From Hirudinaria manillensis (taxonomy: Eukaryota; Annelida; Clitellata; Hirudinida; Hirudinidae), in assembly GCA_034509925.1 (NCBI GenBank), contig CM067528.1, positions 9,457,501 through 9,521,500 on the forward strand: 64,000 nucleotides of DNA, given 5' to 3'. The notes under the pieces are model-generated. The model searched no databases and was not told where the DNA came from. It was given only the letters and a program-made list of their open reading frames with translations. Below, one piece after another: positions 1 to 17,816 of the stretch. The position numbers and the translations under genes are program-made. The number at the start of each line of letters is the position of its first letter. The stretch's first letter is position 1.

Positions 1-146
1 GAAGGTATGCTAATGTATTAATTTATTAGATTTTTATTATTATAATAATTATTATTATTTTGTTATTATACACATTTTTCCTGCTTCTTCTCGGTCTCAC
101 AGCCGGTGTTGAATGAATGCTGAGCACTACCAGTGCTCTCAGCAAT

Positions 147-791
147 TCACCCAAGAACTTTTCGAAGAATGTGGGCAGTGCCCAGCAAGGAGATCTTCTG
201 AATCTCCGAAGTCTTTGGTCGTCCTGGTATCAACTCTACATACTTTGTAAAGTCTTTCCTTAGCGTTCCGAGCGCTCCTACAATTACCGGAACGACTTTA
301 GACTTCACTTTCCACATCCGGTTGATTTCAATCTCCAGGTCCTTGTATTTGCTAATTTTTTCAGCTTCTTTGAGCGCGATGTTCTTATCATCCGGGACGG
401 AAACATCAATTAGCATGCACGACTTGGATCTCCTGTCATGGATAACAATGTCAGGTCTGTTGGCCAATATTTTCCTGTCCGTGATAATCGCATAGTCCCA
501 TAGAATGGTGTAATCTTTTATATTCGTCACACTTTGGGGCGTGTGCTCGTACCATTTCTTTGGAACTTCCCATCCTAGCTCACGGCATACAATCCAGTGG
601 ATGTAACTGGCCACCTTATTATGTCGGTGCAAATACTCAGTTGCTGCTAACACAGTGCAACCCGACGTTATGTGGCTTATCGTTTCTTGGGCCTTGCCAC
701 AGATCCTGCAATTGCCATCTATCTGCTGCTTCAATATCATACGTTGATGGTAACGTGTGTTTAGTGTCTGGTCTTGAGTTGCCAATCTCAT
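147..791 (-). mobile_element. 3' end of non-LTR retrotransposon ORF (restriction-like endonuclease type)
   Basis: The open frame of 214 codons reads as the C-terminal end of a site-specific type non-LTR retrotransposon polyprotein (R2/R4/NeSL-like). A CCHC zinc knuckle is visible near residues 28-45 (CRICG, then H and C; spacing C-x2-C-x8-H-x4-C). It is followed near residues 110-135 by RPDIVI and LIDVSVP, the PD and D residues of the PD-(D/E)xK restriction-like endonuclease used by these elements for target cleavage. No reverse transcriptase domain is present, so the copy is 5'-truncated at about 795. The stop codon at 147-149 is followed by about 90 bases of 3' UTR that run into ATT/AAT-type repeat at the left edge; ATT repeat also lies beyond the 5' break. 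Family assignment rests on motifs only; the exact clade is inference. Confidence 0.75.
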
Positions 792-800
792 GAATTAAAA

Positions 801-838
801 AAAAAAACTGGCCAAAGTTTCGCATTGGAAATCTGTTG

Positions 839-843
<5 letters not shown>
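801..843. repeat. 43-bp direct repeat, copy 1
   Basis: The 43 bases here are identical to 1101-1143, exactly 300 bases away. The block contains GGCCAAAGTTTCGCATTGG and ends in GTTGTT. This copy abuts the truncated 5' end of the retrotransposon remnant and is followed by an ATT microsatellite. Confidence 0.9.

Positions 844-873
<30 letters not shown>
842..873. repeat. ATT microsatellite
   Basis: A near-pure (ATT)n run lies directly after the first 43-bp repeat, on the 5' side of the minus-strand retrotransposon remnant. Confidence 0.9.
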
Positions 874-1100
874 TCCAAATGTTTTTTATGTTTATTTACG
901 ATATCAATAAATGAACTATTTGGAATGAACGAGTAAACGCGAAGATTGCATGATTGAACCGGTAAAGGAGTTCAGAATGAAAGAATGAGTGATCGAAGGA
1001 ACGAAGGAACGAATGAAGGGATTGAAGGATGGATAGGATAAAAGAGTTGGCTTTGCCTCTAAGACCCTGTGAAATCTCAATTCAAGAAACTCACGTGGCC

Positions 1101-1143
1101 AAAAAAACTGGCCAAAGTTTCGCATTGGAAATCTGTTGTTGTT
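1101..1143. repeat. 43-bp direct repeat, copy 2
   Basis: Identical to 801-843. It is flanked by unrelated sequence (CACGTGGCC on the left, a T run on the right), so the shared block is a short dispersed unit, not part of a longer duplication. Confidence 0.9.
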
Positions 1144-1201
1144 GTTTTTTTTTACTTTAACTCTATTTCATCCTAATAAATTATAATGGGAAGTTAAGTT
1201 C

Positions 1202-1268
<67 letters not shown>
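1202..1268. repeat. ATT microsatellite
   Basis: Pure (ATT)n tract of about 22 units. Confidence 0.95.
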
Positions 1269-2021
1269 TCATTTATTAATTCTTGTTGTTAAATTATATT
1301 AAATCGTAGCTTAAATGTCTCTCCCTTAAATGGAAATGCCTCGTTAAAAACCTTAAATCGTTCGCCAACCAAATTGGCCTCGTACGAGGTCAAAGGTCGA
1401 AAAGAGGTGAATGGGTCAGTGAACGAGGGAAAGAATGGAGTGATAAATGAACGTTTAAATGAAGGAATGAATGATTGAGTGATTGAATGAATGAACGAGT
1501 GAATGAATGATTGATCGAATGAGTGTAGGAATGAATAGACAAGCGATATACAAGTCGAGGTCTGGGGTAACGCTTTGAATAGCATTTTAAATTGCAATGC
1601 GAATCCAATTCCATCGAAGCCCCAGGTTTTCTGGAAATGAAATTATTTCAAATTATTTCCTAAAAGGATTAAAAACGAATCCCGCAAACCCGGGCGCCAA
1701 TTCATGATCTCGTTTGTCCGAGATGCATTCATTCATTCATTCAATCATTCCTTCTTCCGTCCATCTGTCTGTCAGTTCTTTCATTCATTCATTCTTTCAT
1801 TCGGTCGTTCTTCCATTCACAGGCTTGCATGCAACAATCCATTCAACAGCGGAGGAAAATACTCTCAAGAAATAAGGCAATCCATTGGAAGGTTCTTAAA
1901 CCCATCCTGGCATGACATCGTCACCGTCATCATCGTCGTCGTCGTCGTCATCGCCATTTTCTCCAGCATCGTCATCGTCCTCATCATTTGCACTAATATA
2001 TTGCTATTAATTTATACATCA

Positions 2022-2023
<2 letters not shown>

Positions 2024-2055
<32 letters not shown>

Positions 2056-2203
2056 CCATCCGTCCATCCGTCCATCCATCCGTCCATCCGTCCATCCATC
2101 CATCCATCCGTCCATCCATCCATCCGTCCATCCATCCATCCGTCCATCCGTCCATCCGTCCGTCCCTCCGTCCATCCATCCATCCATCCATCCATCCATC
2201 CAT

Positions 2204-2237
<34 letters not shown>

Positions 2238-2270
2238 GTCCATCCATCCATCCGTCCATCCGTCCATCCG
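2024..2270. repeat. CATC/CGTC tetranucleotide array
   Basis: About 245 bases of CATC units interspersed with CGTC variants. It ends abruptly at the 5' break of the plus-strand retrotransposon copy. The long HPSI-type or DGWM-type open frames across it are translations of the repeat. Confidence 0.95.
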
Positions 2271-3300
2271 AGTGCTTACTGTTCGCAGACGACACAACTG
2301 TTTTTCTGTCTGGAAATAATATTACTGAACTCTACTCTACCATGAATACTGAACTTGAGAAGTTGGCAGAATGGTTTAGGGCAAACCTGCTGTCTCTCAA
2401 CACTAAAAAAACAGTATACATGTTTTTTCATAAAGCAAGGAAAAAATTCGTCTTGGACGATCATACCATTTATATTAGTAATTCTTCTATATCTAGGGTT
2501 GAATCTTGTAGATTCCTTGGCGTCATTATAGACCAGCATCTGTCATTCAAACAACATATTCAGTACATAGCAGCAAAGATCTCCAAAAATATTGGCTTAA
2601 TTTATCGCATACGTCGTTATATAAATACAAAAACAGTAATTACATTGTATTATTCATTTATCTATCCATATTTAAACTATGTAATTTAATTTGGGCTTGT
2701 AACTACTCAACTTGCTTAAAACCTTTACTTAATCTTCAGAAAAAATTCTTACGTGTTGCCCTTTGTTTGCCATATAATTCTCATACCGATTATGCATTTA
2801 CAAATTTAAACATACTTAAAATTCATCAAATTAATAATTTCCATTTGGCCATTCTCATGTATAAAGTAGATCATCCATGCTGCCTCGTCTTTTCGATAGT
2901 TTGTTTTCAAAAATATCCTCCTTGCACAAATACTCTGTTCGAACGTCTAATAATTATAGACCGACTTTTGCTAAATCTGTCACTGGCTCTCGTTCTATTG
3001 TCTGTATGGGACCAAAAATTTACTCTGCTGTTCCTATTAATATTACCAACATTTCTAATCTTTATGGTTATAAGAAAGCATTAAAACATTTCATCATTAA
3101 CTCTATCGGATTAAACTAACTATAATCTGTCGGATCAACTATATACCATCATTCCTAATTTTTTTGTGCTTATTGTGTTTCATGGGTCAGTCTACTAGCG
3201 GAAGCGTGTGCTTCCTTAAGGCTGGCCCTTTGAGTTTTATGTTTTCTGCTGCTCTTTTCAGTTTTTTGTGTTAATGAAGGAATAAACTCAATATAATATT
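2271..3300 (+). mobile_element. 5'-truncated, frameshifted non-LTR retrotransposon (RT C-terminal half)
   Basis: Coding similarity starts inside the reverse transcriptase at 2273 with CLLFADDT, which carries the catalytic F/YADD motif, and runs through the RT palm and thumb region ([17 protein letters not shown], then [10 protein letters not shown]). The frame breaks at about 2680 next to an in-frame stop (2687-2689), continues in another frame (YNSHTDYAF..HLAILMYKV), shifts again at about 2875 and ends at a stop at 3117-3119. A short 3' UTR with AATAAA at 3281-3286 leads straight into CATC repeat. These are features of Jockey/CR1-like elements. The copy cannot encode a working enzyme. Both flanks are CATC repeat, so insertion into a microsatellite is likely. 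Confidence 0.85.
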
Positions 3301-3570
3301 TCATCCATCCATCCATTAATTCATTCATTCATTCACCGTTCACGCTCAAACCATTTGTCAGATCACGTGACCTCCCTCTGGTTGGAAAGGAGCTGGCTTT
3401 ATAAGAATGAAAGTGAAAGAGATAAGCTCGGAATTACCAGCTGAGTTATTTATAGCAGCCCTTGATGTGTACATCTGCTGCTTGGAATTTTTAGGAGCAT
3501 ATTATTCATTTCAATTCATTTGACGAAACGTTTTTAAAACAACGTTTTAGTGAATCTGAAATTATTTCAA

Positions 3571-3610
<40 letters not shown>
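3571..3610. repeat. AAT microsatellite
   Basis: Pure (AAT)n run, followed by degenerate ATC/ACC repeats to about 3700. Confidence 0.9.
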
Positions 3611-3779
3611 TCGTTATTATCATTAGAATCGTAATAAATGCCATCATTATCATCACCACCGTCATCATCACCATTATCACTATCGTCTTCACAATCACAT
3701 CATATAGGAAAATCAATTAGCACCTGTTGTGAGGGCAAAACACAAACACACACACATACACACAAAGACTGAAACTAAC

Positions 3780-5179
3780 TTTGACGGATCTCCCGGATCT
3801 CCGTTCGAATACTCCAGGTTGACTGCGATGAAACTGATGACAACCCTCTCCACGTCGGAACCGAGGAAGACGAAGACGCAGTTCAACGGGGAGGAGTAGG
3901 GCTCGGGGTAGGTGGGCAGGTGGAAGTAACCCACCTTGGAGTGGTCGCTGCTTCTAAAGGTCCGTGAACATCCTTCGGGTTTTAAGGGGGATTTAACTCG
4001 TTAGATATAGCCATAGGTGAACGGACGGGTTGGGTTGACGGACGGACAGATGGATGGATGGATGGATGGGTGGATGGATGGATGGATGGATGGATGGATG
4101 GATGGATGGATGGATGGATGGATGGATGGATGGATGGATGGATGGATGGATGGATGGATGGATGGATGGATGGATGGATGGATGGACGGACGGACGGATG
4201 GAATGCACGAACTACACGGAGCAGATGATAAAGATAAATGTGCTATTCATTCCGACTGAATTTCCGGAGGGTCTTGGAAATCTCAAAAGCAAGGAAACAT
4301 GATGTCATATCTTCGGGAAAACATGAAAGGATGATAAAAGCATTAAAGATTTGAAATTAAATTTGTTTTTTTTTTTATTATTATTTATCTTTTTATCATT
4401 TGGAAATCATTTTCTTTGAATGGAGAGAAACAGAAAAACGAAGAAAATACGCAGAGAAAGTGAATCGTAGACTTGAAATGTCTTCCAACAATGTCATGTT
4501 TTCAATTGTTCGACTTCATTTTCGTACCTGATGAGGAGAAATGACCTCATTCTGTTTAAGGGGAGGAAGGGGGGGTGTTATTTGTGGGCATTTTGTAGAT
4601 AATTTATGGGGATTTGTGAGTATTTTAAATTAAATTTTAGACTTTGTAGACGAATTTTTGATTGGATGATTGTGAAAATTCTCCAGATATCCGTCACAAT
4701 GGTTGATTCTGCAGCCTCCAAAGCTTAGCGGACGCCGTTCGATTTATGTAGCGCAATTGGACGGAGGCGTAAAACATTTACTTGGCGCCCAATTCCACGA
4801 TGACTTCTGCGACGGTGGCGCAAATTGGATTGCCTGGCGCCAGGCTTTTTGCGCTAAAGGTCATCTTGGTCGAACGTTGATGTTGTTCAACATCTTATTC
4901 GTTTATTTAATAACGACGACTACGATGACTCTGATGACGACGATTATGATAATGACGACGTTGATGATGATGACGACGACGACGATGACGATGACGCGAC
5001 AAGAAACCCTCACCCTGTCGCCTCAGCTGCTTGGTGACGTCAGCAGACACGTGACAGCCGGTAACCATGACGACGACCGAGAAGTACAGGAGGGCAGCGT
5101 TCTTTCTCAGCCTGCCACAGCTCCTCCAATGCTGGACTTCCGGATAACTGACCGTCATCTTCGTCGTTGTCGTCACCAT
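3780..5179 (-). CDS. Possible secreted/membrane CUB-domain protein, 5' exons only
   Basis: Three minus-strand pieces fit in phase. Exon 1 (5179 down to 5014) starts MVTTTT and carries a hydrophobic signal-peptide-like stretch at residues 29-45 ([17 protein letters not shown]), ending in a G|GTGAGG donor. A 25-nt microexon (4806-4782) lies between AG and GTAAAT. The third exon (3953-3780) reads [17 protein letters not shown] followed by a [11 protein letters not shown] strand, the G-x-SPxYPxPY start and hydrophobic strand pattern of a CUB domain, ending at AA|GTTAGT. CUB domains act in extracellular protein binding. Exon 3 is the best-supported part; exon 1 is plausible; the microexon is proposed mainly because it makes the phases agree. 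Further exons toward or beyond the left edge were not found, so the gene is partial. Confidence 0.4.
4049..4201. repeat. GATG tetranucleotide array
   Basis: About 150 bases of nearly pure GATG, ending in three GACG variants. It lies between the proposed CUB exon and the microexon. The DGWM and HPSI open frames over it are artefacts. Confidence 0.95.
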
Positions 5180-5445
5180 GGTGATCAAATGGTCACTTCT
5201 GGCTCCAGGGCGGGCTCATGATACTCATAACTTTAAGATCAAAGATGAGGGAATCGATCTTTCAGTTCTTCAAAGGTAGGTCAAGGACGATCAAACGGGG
5301 GATGGGTTAGCCGGCTAAAGGGAGTAGGGCTGATAAGGGTAGACTTACACGTTGCTGACCCTGTCCGGTTCATTGATTTCTCTTCGTTTCTTCCAAGCAT
5401 GTCCGGAACGTGTTCTGCTTGAATGGACGTCGACGTTGTAACAGT

Positions 5446-5562
5446 GATTGCAACCAAGTAGGTGATTGATTGATTGCAACCAGTTAAGTGATTGATTAAT
5501 TGCAACCAGTTAAGTGATTGATTGATTGCAACCACGTAGGTGATTGATTGATTTAAACCAGG
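5446..5562. repeat. 26-bp minisatellite, about 4.5 copies
   Basis: Units start at 5446, 5472, 5498 and 5524, each beginning GATTGCAACCA (the third begins AATTGC) and ending GTGATTGATT, with a decayed fifth unit from 5550. The period is exactly 26. Confidence 0.85.
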
Positions 5563-5676
5563 CGATGATCGGCTCATCAAGTTCGCATCATAAAATCATA
5601 AATTTCCTTGTACATCTTTTCATATTATAAGACATGCCAACATATGAGTAGTTGGCTGTTATTATTATTATTGGTG

Positions 5677-5678
<2 letters not shown>

Positions 5679-5729
<51 letters not shown>
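5679..5729. repeat. ATT microsatellite
   Basis: Pure (ATT)n tract. Confidence 0.95.
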
Positions 5730-7868
5730 CATTAAAAATGGAACACTGACTTTGCGCGGGAAACGGAGCAGGCCTCCAAGACGACTCAAGGGACGTTTAC
5801 GTCAGAAGATGGTCTCAAAGCATCAACGAGGATCCGATAAATTATTCACGAGATCCAAGAATAATGTTCCCGGTTTAGCTACCCTGACCAGCGGCTCATT
5901 AATTATTCATGAGCTTCGGAATAATAATAACAATAATAACAATAATAATAATAATGATAACAATAATAACATCAATGTTTACAATTACTTTCTTCGTTTA
6001 ATATTAGTATGAAAATATTGTTGTTTGTAGTTGGTATGAGTGAACAGAATATATCGATTATATATATTATATATATCTCAGCTACCTCACACTGTATCCG
6101 CCAACAGCAACAACAGTAGCAACAACGACAACGACAACAACAACAACTACATCTCAATATCCGTTGGAAAATAGAGGCAGCGATTGATACGCTCCAGTTT
6201 ATAGCTGGAGTCTTCCTTCGCTTGGATCCATTCCTTATATCTATCACGTGACTCGCCTCCGGATGCTTTCCGTACGACGTGAGGTTTGTAATCAATTCTT
6301 TTTTTTTACGAGTTTGTTTTAAATTTCAGTTTATTTATTAAAATTAAATTGAAATTTCTGATGGGTCATCACCACCATCATCATCATCATCACCATCATC
6401 GTAGTCGTCGTCGTTGTTTCGAAAGTCAATATGTGCTGGACGCTGAATGTTTCTGTTTATTCAACCATAAGTATAATTTTATTGGTTTTTTTTTCTTTTA
6501 TTTATTTAATTGTTTATTTTTCATAAATAATCGTCCAACGTTCACGAAGATGAGGCCGGGAATTGCTTGTTTAAAACACTCACGTTGTTTCCTACATCTT
6601 GCTCCTTTCCATAAGTTTATACGGAATGAAGGATGGATGGACGGAAGGATGGATTGACGGGCAGGCAGAGATATGCACATATGGAGTACCGATGGACGGA
6701 CGGACTGATGGATGAATCTGCAGACCGAGGGATAATATTTCTTATTTTAATAAATATTATTATTATTGTTGTTATTATTATTATTAATGTTGTTGTTGTT
6801 GTTTATAGTTTCAAATGTTCACCTGTTTGACACATGACAAATTCAAAATGAACTTCGACTGCAATTTCCTAAAATTAAACAAAAATCTGTTTTTTTTTCT
6901 CGTCATCTTTCTGGGTTCATGTTTATTTTATTTTATTTTATTTTAAAGGGGAGGGGAGGGGAGGGAAGGGGGGAGGAGTGGGGAAATATATATTTTTGTT
7001 TTTCTTGAGAAATTCAAAAAAAATATTTCGAGTCTTAAAAGAGACTTTTTTGAAAGTCAAAGATCAGAAAGTCAGGAAACCATATTCGTGTTCGGCCCCT
7101 TCGGTACTTTTTTCGACTTAATAAAGCTTCATTCTCTCGGAATTTCCTTCCTTACTTTCCATTTCGTTCCTTCGGAAATTTCCGAAGAAGACGGTGAAAA
7201 CATTAACTGAAAATCAGATGAAATGTTCTGATCAAATGTGTTCTTTGCAACTGTCATCATTACCATCACCACCATCATCATCATCATCATCACTGTCGTG
7301 TCAGCGTCACCAACACCTTATCACTATCATCATCACCGTCGTAGTCGTCATCAGCTGCCTGTCTGCAACACATCTCTCTACCCAAAGGTTTAAGATTTGA
7401 TTTCTAAATGCGTCCGTGAACATCGAAAGAACGATGATGATGATGACGACGACGATGATGATTAATAGCAATAAATTTAATCACGTTGGAAAACAAAGGA
7501 TTCCTTCCCAGCTCCATCTCCGGATAACTTCATCCATAACGCTTGTCACACTCACGATTATTAATAATAAGTCCTTATTAAATATTCATGAGCTATTATT
7601 AACTTATTATATCAAGTTTATTGTAACCGTGGGCGGGTGGGTGATAATAGGGAAACTGCACTCTAGGGTAGCCATTGGAATCACAATTTATCAATCAATT
7701 GATTGTGAAACGTTCTATAATAAGACATTATCATTAGTATTGGTAATAGTTACAACAATCAGTAACTACCAGTTATTATCATTATCAATATTATTATTAT
7801 TATCACCTAACTTATTAACAAATTAATAGTCGAAACATCGCGTGGATATTTTAATCCAGCAACGTATC

Positions 7869-7934
7869 GGATTAAAGATGGCCTCAACAGACGTAGAAGG
7901 ACCGAAAAAAATTCATCCGCGGCCATCTTAATCC
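7869..7934. repeat. Inverted repeat, 14-15 bp arms
   Basis: The left arm GGATTAAAGATGGCC (7869-7883) and right arm GGCCATCTTAATCC (7921-7934) are reverse complements apart from one extra A, with a 37-base spacer. Each arm contains the AAGATGGCC core, a YY1-like motif. Confidence 0.7.
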
Positions 7935-8086
7935 AACTGGATCTCATGACGCCAGGGGCCCCGGATTCTGAAGTCCGGACTGGAAATGCTTTCCAGAACT
8001 TAGCTTCTAATCATTCGTTTGCAAAAAAAAATATTTAATGCTAATTTCACTCGAGGGTTTCTAAGAAACGACGTGGCAGTTTCAAG

Positions 8087-8224
8087 ATGGCGGGACATAA
8101 CGAAGGAATTTTTTCCGAGACGGAACCACAGCACCACCTGGCGAATATTCCCAAACCAACCAATAGGACGTCGACGACCACTCCCACGGCTGCTAGGAGC
8201 ACTGGAAACCCCTATCGAGACTAG
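8087..8224 (+). CDS. Candidate small ORF or first exon, 45 codons
   Basis: The ATG lies in TTTCAAGATGGCGGG, a strong YY1-type translation-start context often seen at animal housekeeping first exons. The frame reads MAGHNEGIFSETEPQ and runs to TAG at 8222-8224. Base composition from here to about 8640 is GC-richer and less repetitive than the surroundings. I do not recognise the protein and cannot place a convincing splice donor, so this may be UTR, a diverged small gene or chance. Confidence 0.2.
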   Translation: MAGHNEGIFSETEPQHHLANIPKPTNRTSTTTPTAARSTGNPYRD

Positions 8225-8678
8225 AGACCTACAAGGCTCGGTCGGGTCCGCTGAAGCCCGTCAAGGCCGGGGCGGCTCCTACCTTTCACATTTAGCGGTC
8301 CGAACCGGAAGGGCATTATAAATCTGAAAGCAGGGCTTGGACAGAAAAATACGGCCCTTGCAACCTTCGAAGCAGGAAGATTTCTAAGGATACCGCAGGA
8401 GATAATACACAGGAATTGGGGAAAACCACCAGGAAAACTGTTCGTTCTCCTGCATCCACTTGGCACAAGGAAGGATTCGACTCGGGCACCGTCAGCGACG
8501 TATAACGCAGACGGAACTTTATAATCGAAAAGAATGACAAGAGTCTAAAGAGTCTTTTACAAGAAGAACGGATCAAAGATACCTGTCGACTTTGGAGCCA
8601 AAAGAAGCTTCTAATGAATCCCACGAAAGAGCGAACTCGTGCCGTGCCAAACTCGACATACCAAACAACGCCGATGCT

Positions 8679-8684
8679 TTTATT
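8679..8684 (-). terminator. Poly(A) signal of MCTS1
   Basis: AATAAA on the minus strand, 42 bases beyond the MCTS1 stop codon, implies a very short 3' UTR. Confidence 0.7.
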
Positions 8685-8725
8685 TAACGTTCCTTGCGTT
8701 CGATAAATCTACGGCCACTCCCTTT

Positions 8726-10607
8726 TTACTTCACCGGCTTCATGTGCCACAAGCCGTCGTTCAGGAAGTGGATCGTTTCTATGCCGACGCCTTTGTTCAC
8801 CTCCAAGCTGAAAAGGCAGACGACATTAAATACGTAATCATATAGGATGAGAATATATTAGTAGTGTTATTATTACTAATTATTATTATTATTAATATAT
8901 ATTATTAATATTATGTCTAAATATCTTTCAGCAGTAGGCCAAAAGATTTTCAAAAAAATACCACAAATATACTAATTGCTGGGAATAAAAATACATAAGG
9001 ACCAATGTTGTGGGAGAAAGTGGTCAACGATTACAAAACAACTTTAGCTATAATAATAAATTGCATACATTACCATATAATAAATTAATCCATATTAATA
9101 AATTAATTTAATAATCTAAAAAATTTATAACCCATAATTATAAATATATATATATATATATAATAAATTAAATGGTATCGCGGTCAATGTCATTGACCGA
9201 ATGAGGATTTCGTTCCGAAAACAAATTCGGCTGCGACAAAGAATCCGAGTTTGAAAAAGAAAAATAATAAAAAACGTCTAATTGGACTGACATCTGAGGG
9301 GATGACATTTTGGTCAAACCCACTGCTATGGCGTGGGTCTTGCCTTCTGCTAGAACGGCCTGCCAGACAAAACCTAGTTGAGGAAATCGATTGCAAAACG
9401 TTTCCATGACGACCAATAAAATGGCCACGAAATAAGACGATAAATGATGTTATTGTGTAACGGGTTTATAAGAATAAATGTTTTATTCTTACTTCTTGTG
9501 ACAATCATCATCATAACTAACTTGAATAGCCATTACACAATCTAAGAATGGTAATAAAATAAAATGACATAATAAGACGAAATAATTGTAATAATTTAAA
9601 TAAAATAATAATCTTATTATTTATGACTATCATCATGACTCTAACTAACTTAATTAAATTCAAATGCGCTAAAAGCTCGAGAGCCGTGAAAGGATACGAC
9701 CACTTTGTCGCCCTCGACTTCGGCCATCTTGGCTCCCGGAGAGGTAAGACCGGGGCACATGATGTTGGCCCCACTCAGAATGAACTTGATGGCCCCTCTG
9801 TCCACTTGCATGGGTGGAGCCATAAATGGATCTTCAAAGATGTTATTACAATTATTACTATTATTGTCATTAATTAACAATAATTTGTATTAAACATAAA
9901 CAGATAAATGTTAAGTTATGCCTTAATGAAATAATTTTAGGCACAGAATACCAAGATGCGGGTGCGTACACGGCACCAAACCAGGCAAATTATCAGATGA
10001 AAAATCCACAATTAAAAAACATATGTATTAAATTGGCATTAACGTTTATGCTCACATTTGTGAAGAAGCTTCAGTGTCGGAAAGAATGGACCCTCTCTTT
10101 GCCTGAAGAATAGCTGCTCACCTTCCTTACTCACCAGGATCTCAATATGCTCTTGACTGAAATCACATCGGAAAATGAATTAATCTAATTTTGAAACGAC
10201 CAAATTGAGTAAAATGGCGACATTACAACAGCTACTTGTGATAAAAATGGAAAAACACACTGCCCTGTGACTCATGGGCAATATCTAGGTTTGCCTAAAT
10301 AAATGCTTAATTATGAAGGGTGCATGATTAGGATTTGAATCTTAAAATAAGAGCAACACTTTTAAAATAATCAACTTCTTACCATTTTGCGATCCGGAGA
10401 GGTTCCTTCTTGGGGAGTATCTCTTCCAAATAGTTGTCTAAATATGGAAATTGTTCCAGAAGTTTGTTTCGTATGGCCTTTTGCACTGATGACTTTACAT
10501 TATTGACACCAGCTAGATGTTCTTTTTCGTCAAACCTTTCAAAAATATAATGGTTTAAACACTTTCACACTAGATGGAAACAAGGCTAGCGCTAACTTCT
10601 TGAACAT
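8726..10607 (-). CDS. MCTS1: MCTS1, PUA-domain translation reinitiation factor
   Basis: Six exons on the minus strand: 10607-10597, 10535-10383, 10156-10056, 9831-9698, 9359-9292 and 8807-8726. They total 549 bases, 182 aa plus stop; human MCTS1 is 181 aa. The first exon encodes only MFKK. Recognisable blocks are [38 protein letters not shown], the PUA-domain core [20 protein letters not shown] then [22 protein letters not shown], and the C-terminal [16 protein letters not shown]. In the family this protein pairs with DENR, binds the 40S subunit and acts in post-termination recycling and reinitiation in the cytoplasm. The exon 5 donor is AT|GTCAGT, which is needed to keep frame with exon 6. 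Reading through it instead gives a spurious stop. The start faces PI4K2 head-to-head. Confidence 0.95.
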
Positions 10608-11141
10608 TTTTCACTTTGAAAGCGATAATAAAAAGCCTAAACATGAAATGGTTGTGTGCGGACAACTATTTAACCTGGTGCTAAGGAATTATTTTATCTA
10701 CAAAATTATTTTTGCCATTTAAATAATTTAAAAACAATTTTTTTGATAAAAGCTGAATTTTGTGTTAACATTTTGTGTTTAAATCTAAATGACAACAATA
10801 AATAACAAGTTGGCAGCAATCATTTCTTTGTTGAAATTGTGAACATTTGTTGGCAAGATTTCAGTTTCGTAATGAACTTTATAATGATTGCGGCTGCTAA
10901 TTGACTTTATATTCTCTCTTTGATCGCCGATGTATGGCTTTTTCAATAGTGCATTAATATACCCTAATTTGATTGTCTTGTTTTAGGTTTTTGGTAATTG
11001 TTAATAATTTGTGAAGTTTCTAAACATTCTAGGATTTATCAACAAAGCAGATAACTTTTTACTACCCAGAAGTTAAAGACTTGTTGCTTATTTTCATGAA
11101 TTAATCTTGTTTTTTGTAGCCACATCATCACTTTCCATTTA
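10608..11141. promoter_or_regulatory. Shared intergenic region of MCTS1 and PI4K2, likely bidirectional promoter
   Basis: These 534 bases separate the two divergent start codons and contain no other gene. I see no clear TATA box at a sensible distance. An AG acceptor at 11118-11119 (TTTTTGTAG) just upstream of the PI4K2 ATG suggests that a 5' UTR exon may splice in, which would move that promoter further upstream. Confidence 0.4.

Positions 11142-17816
<6,675 letters not shown>

Larger units (their letters stand above)
874..2023. other. Gene-free, repeat-rich stretch
   Basis: No gene is recognised here. It holds loose GAAT/ATTC tetranucleotide tracts (about 905-1025, 1400-1530 and 1720-1820) that give spurious Phe/Ser/His-rich open frames on both strands, the second 43-bp repeat, and an (ATT)n tract at 1202-1268. 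Confidence 0.7.
5180..8086. other. Intergenic, repeat-rich, no recognised gene
   Basis: Nothing here reads as a conserved protein. It contains a 26-bp minisatellite, ATT and ATC/CACC microsatellites, a perfect 6-bp stem CTCCAG/CTGGAG at 6192-6210, a purine-rich G tract at 6948-6982, and an inverted repeat at 7869-7934. Confidence 0.6.

Noticed and set aside
9168..9428. Single 86-codon minus-strand ORF as a gene of its own
   Set aside because: Its middle is MCTS1 exon 5; the tail after PQM is intron read-through, and the true C-terminus lies in exon 6 at 8726-8807.
9517..9893. Overlapping plus-strand ORFs
   Set aside because: Antisense shadows of MCTS1 exon 4.
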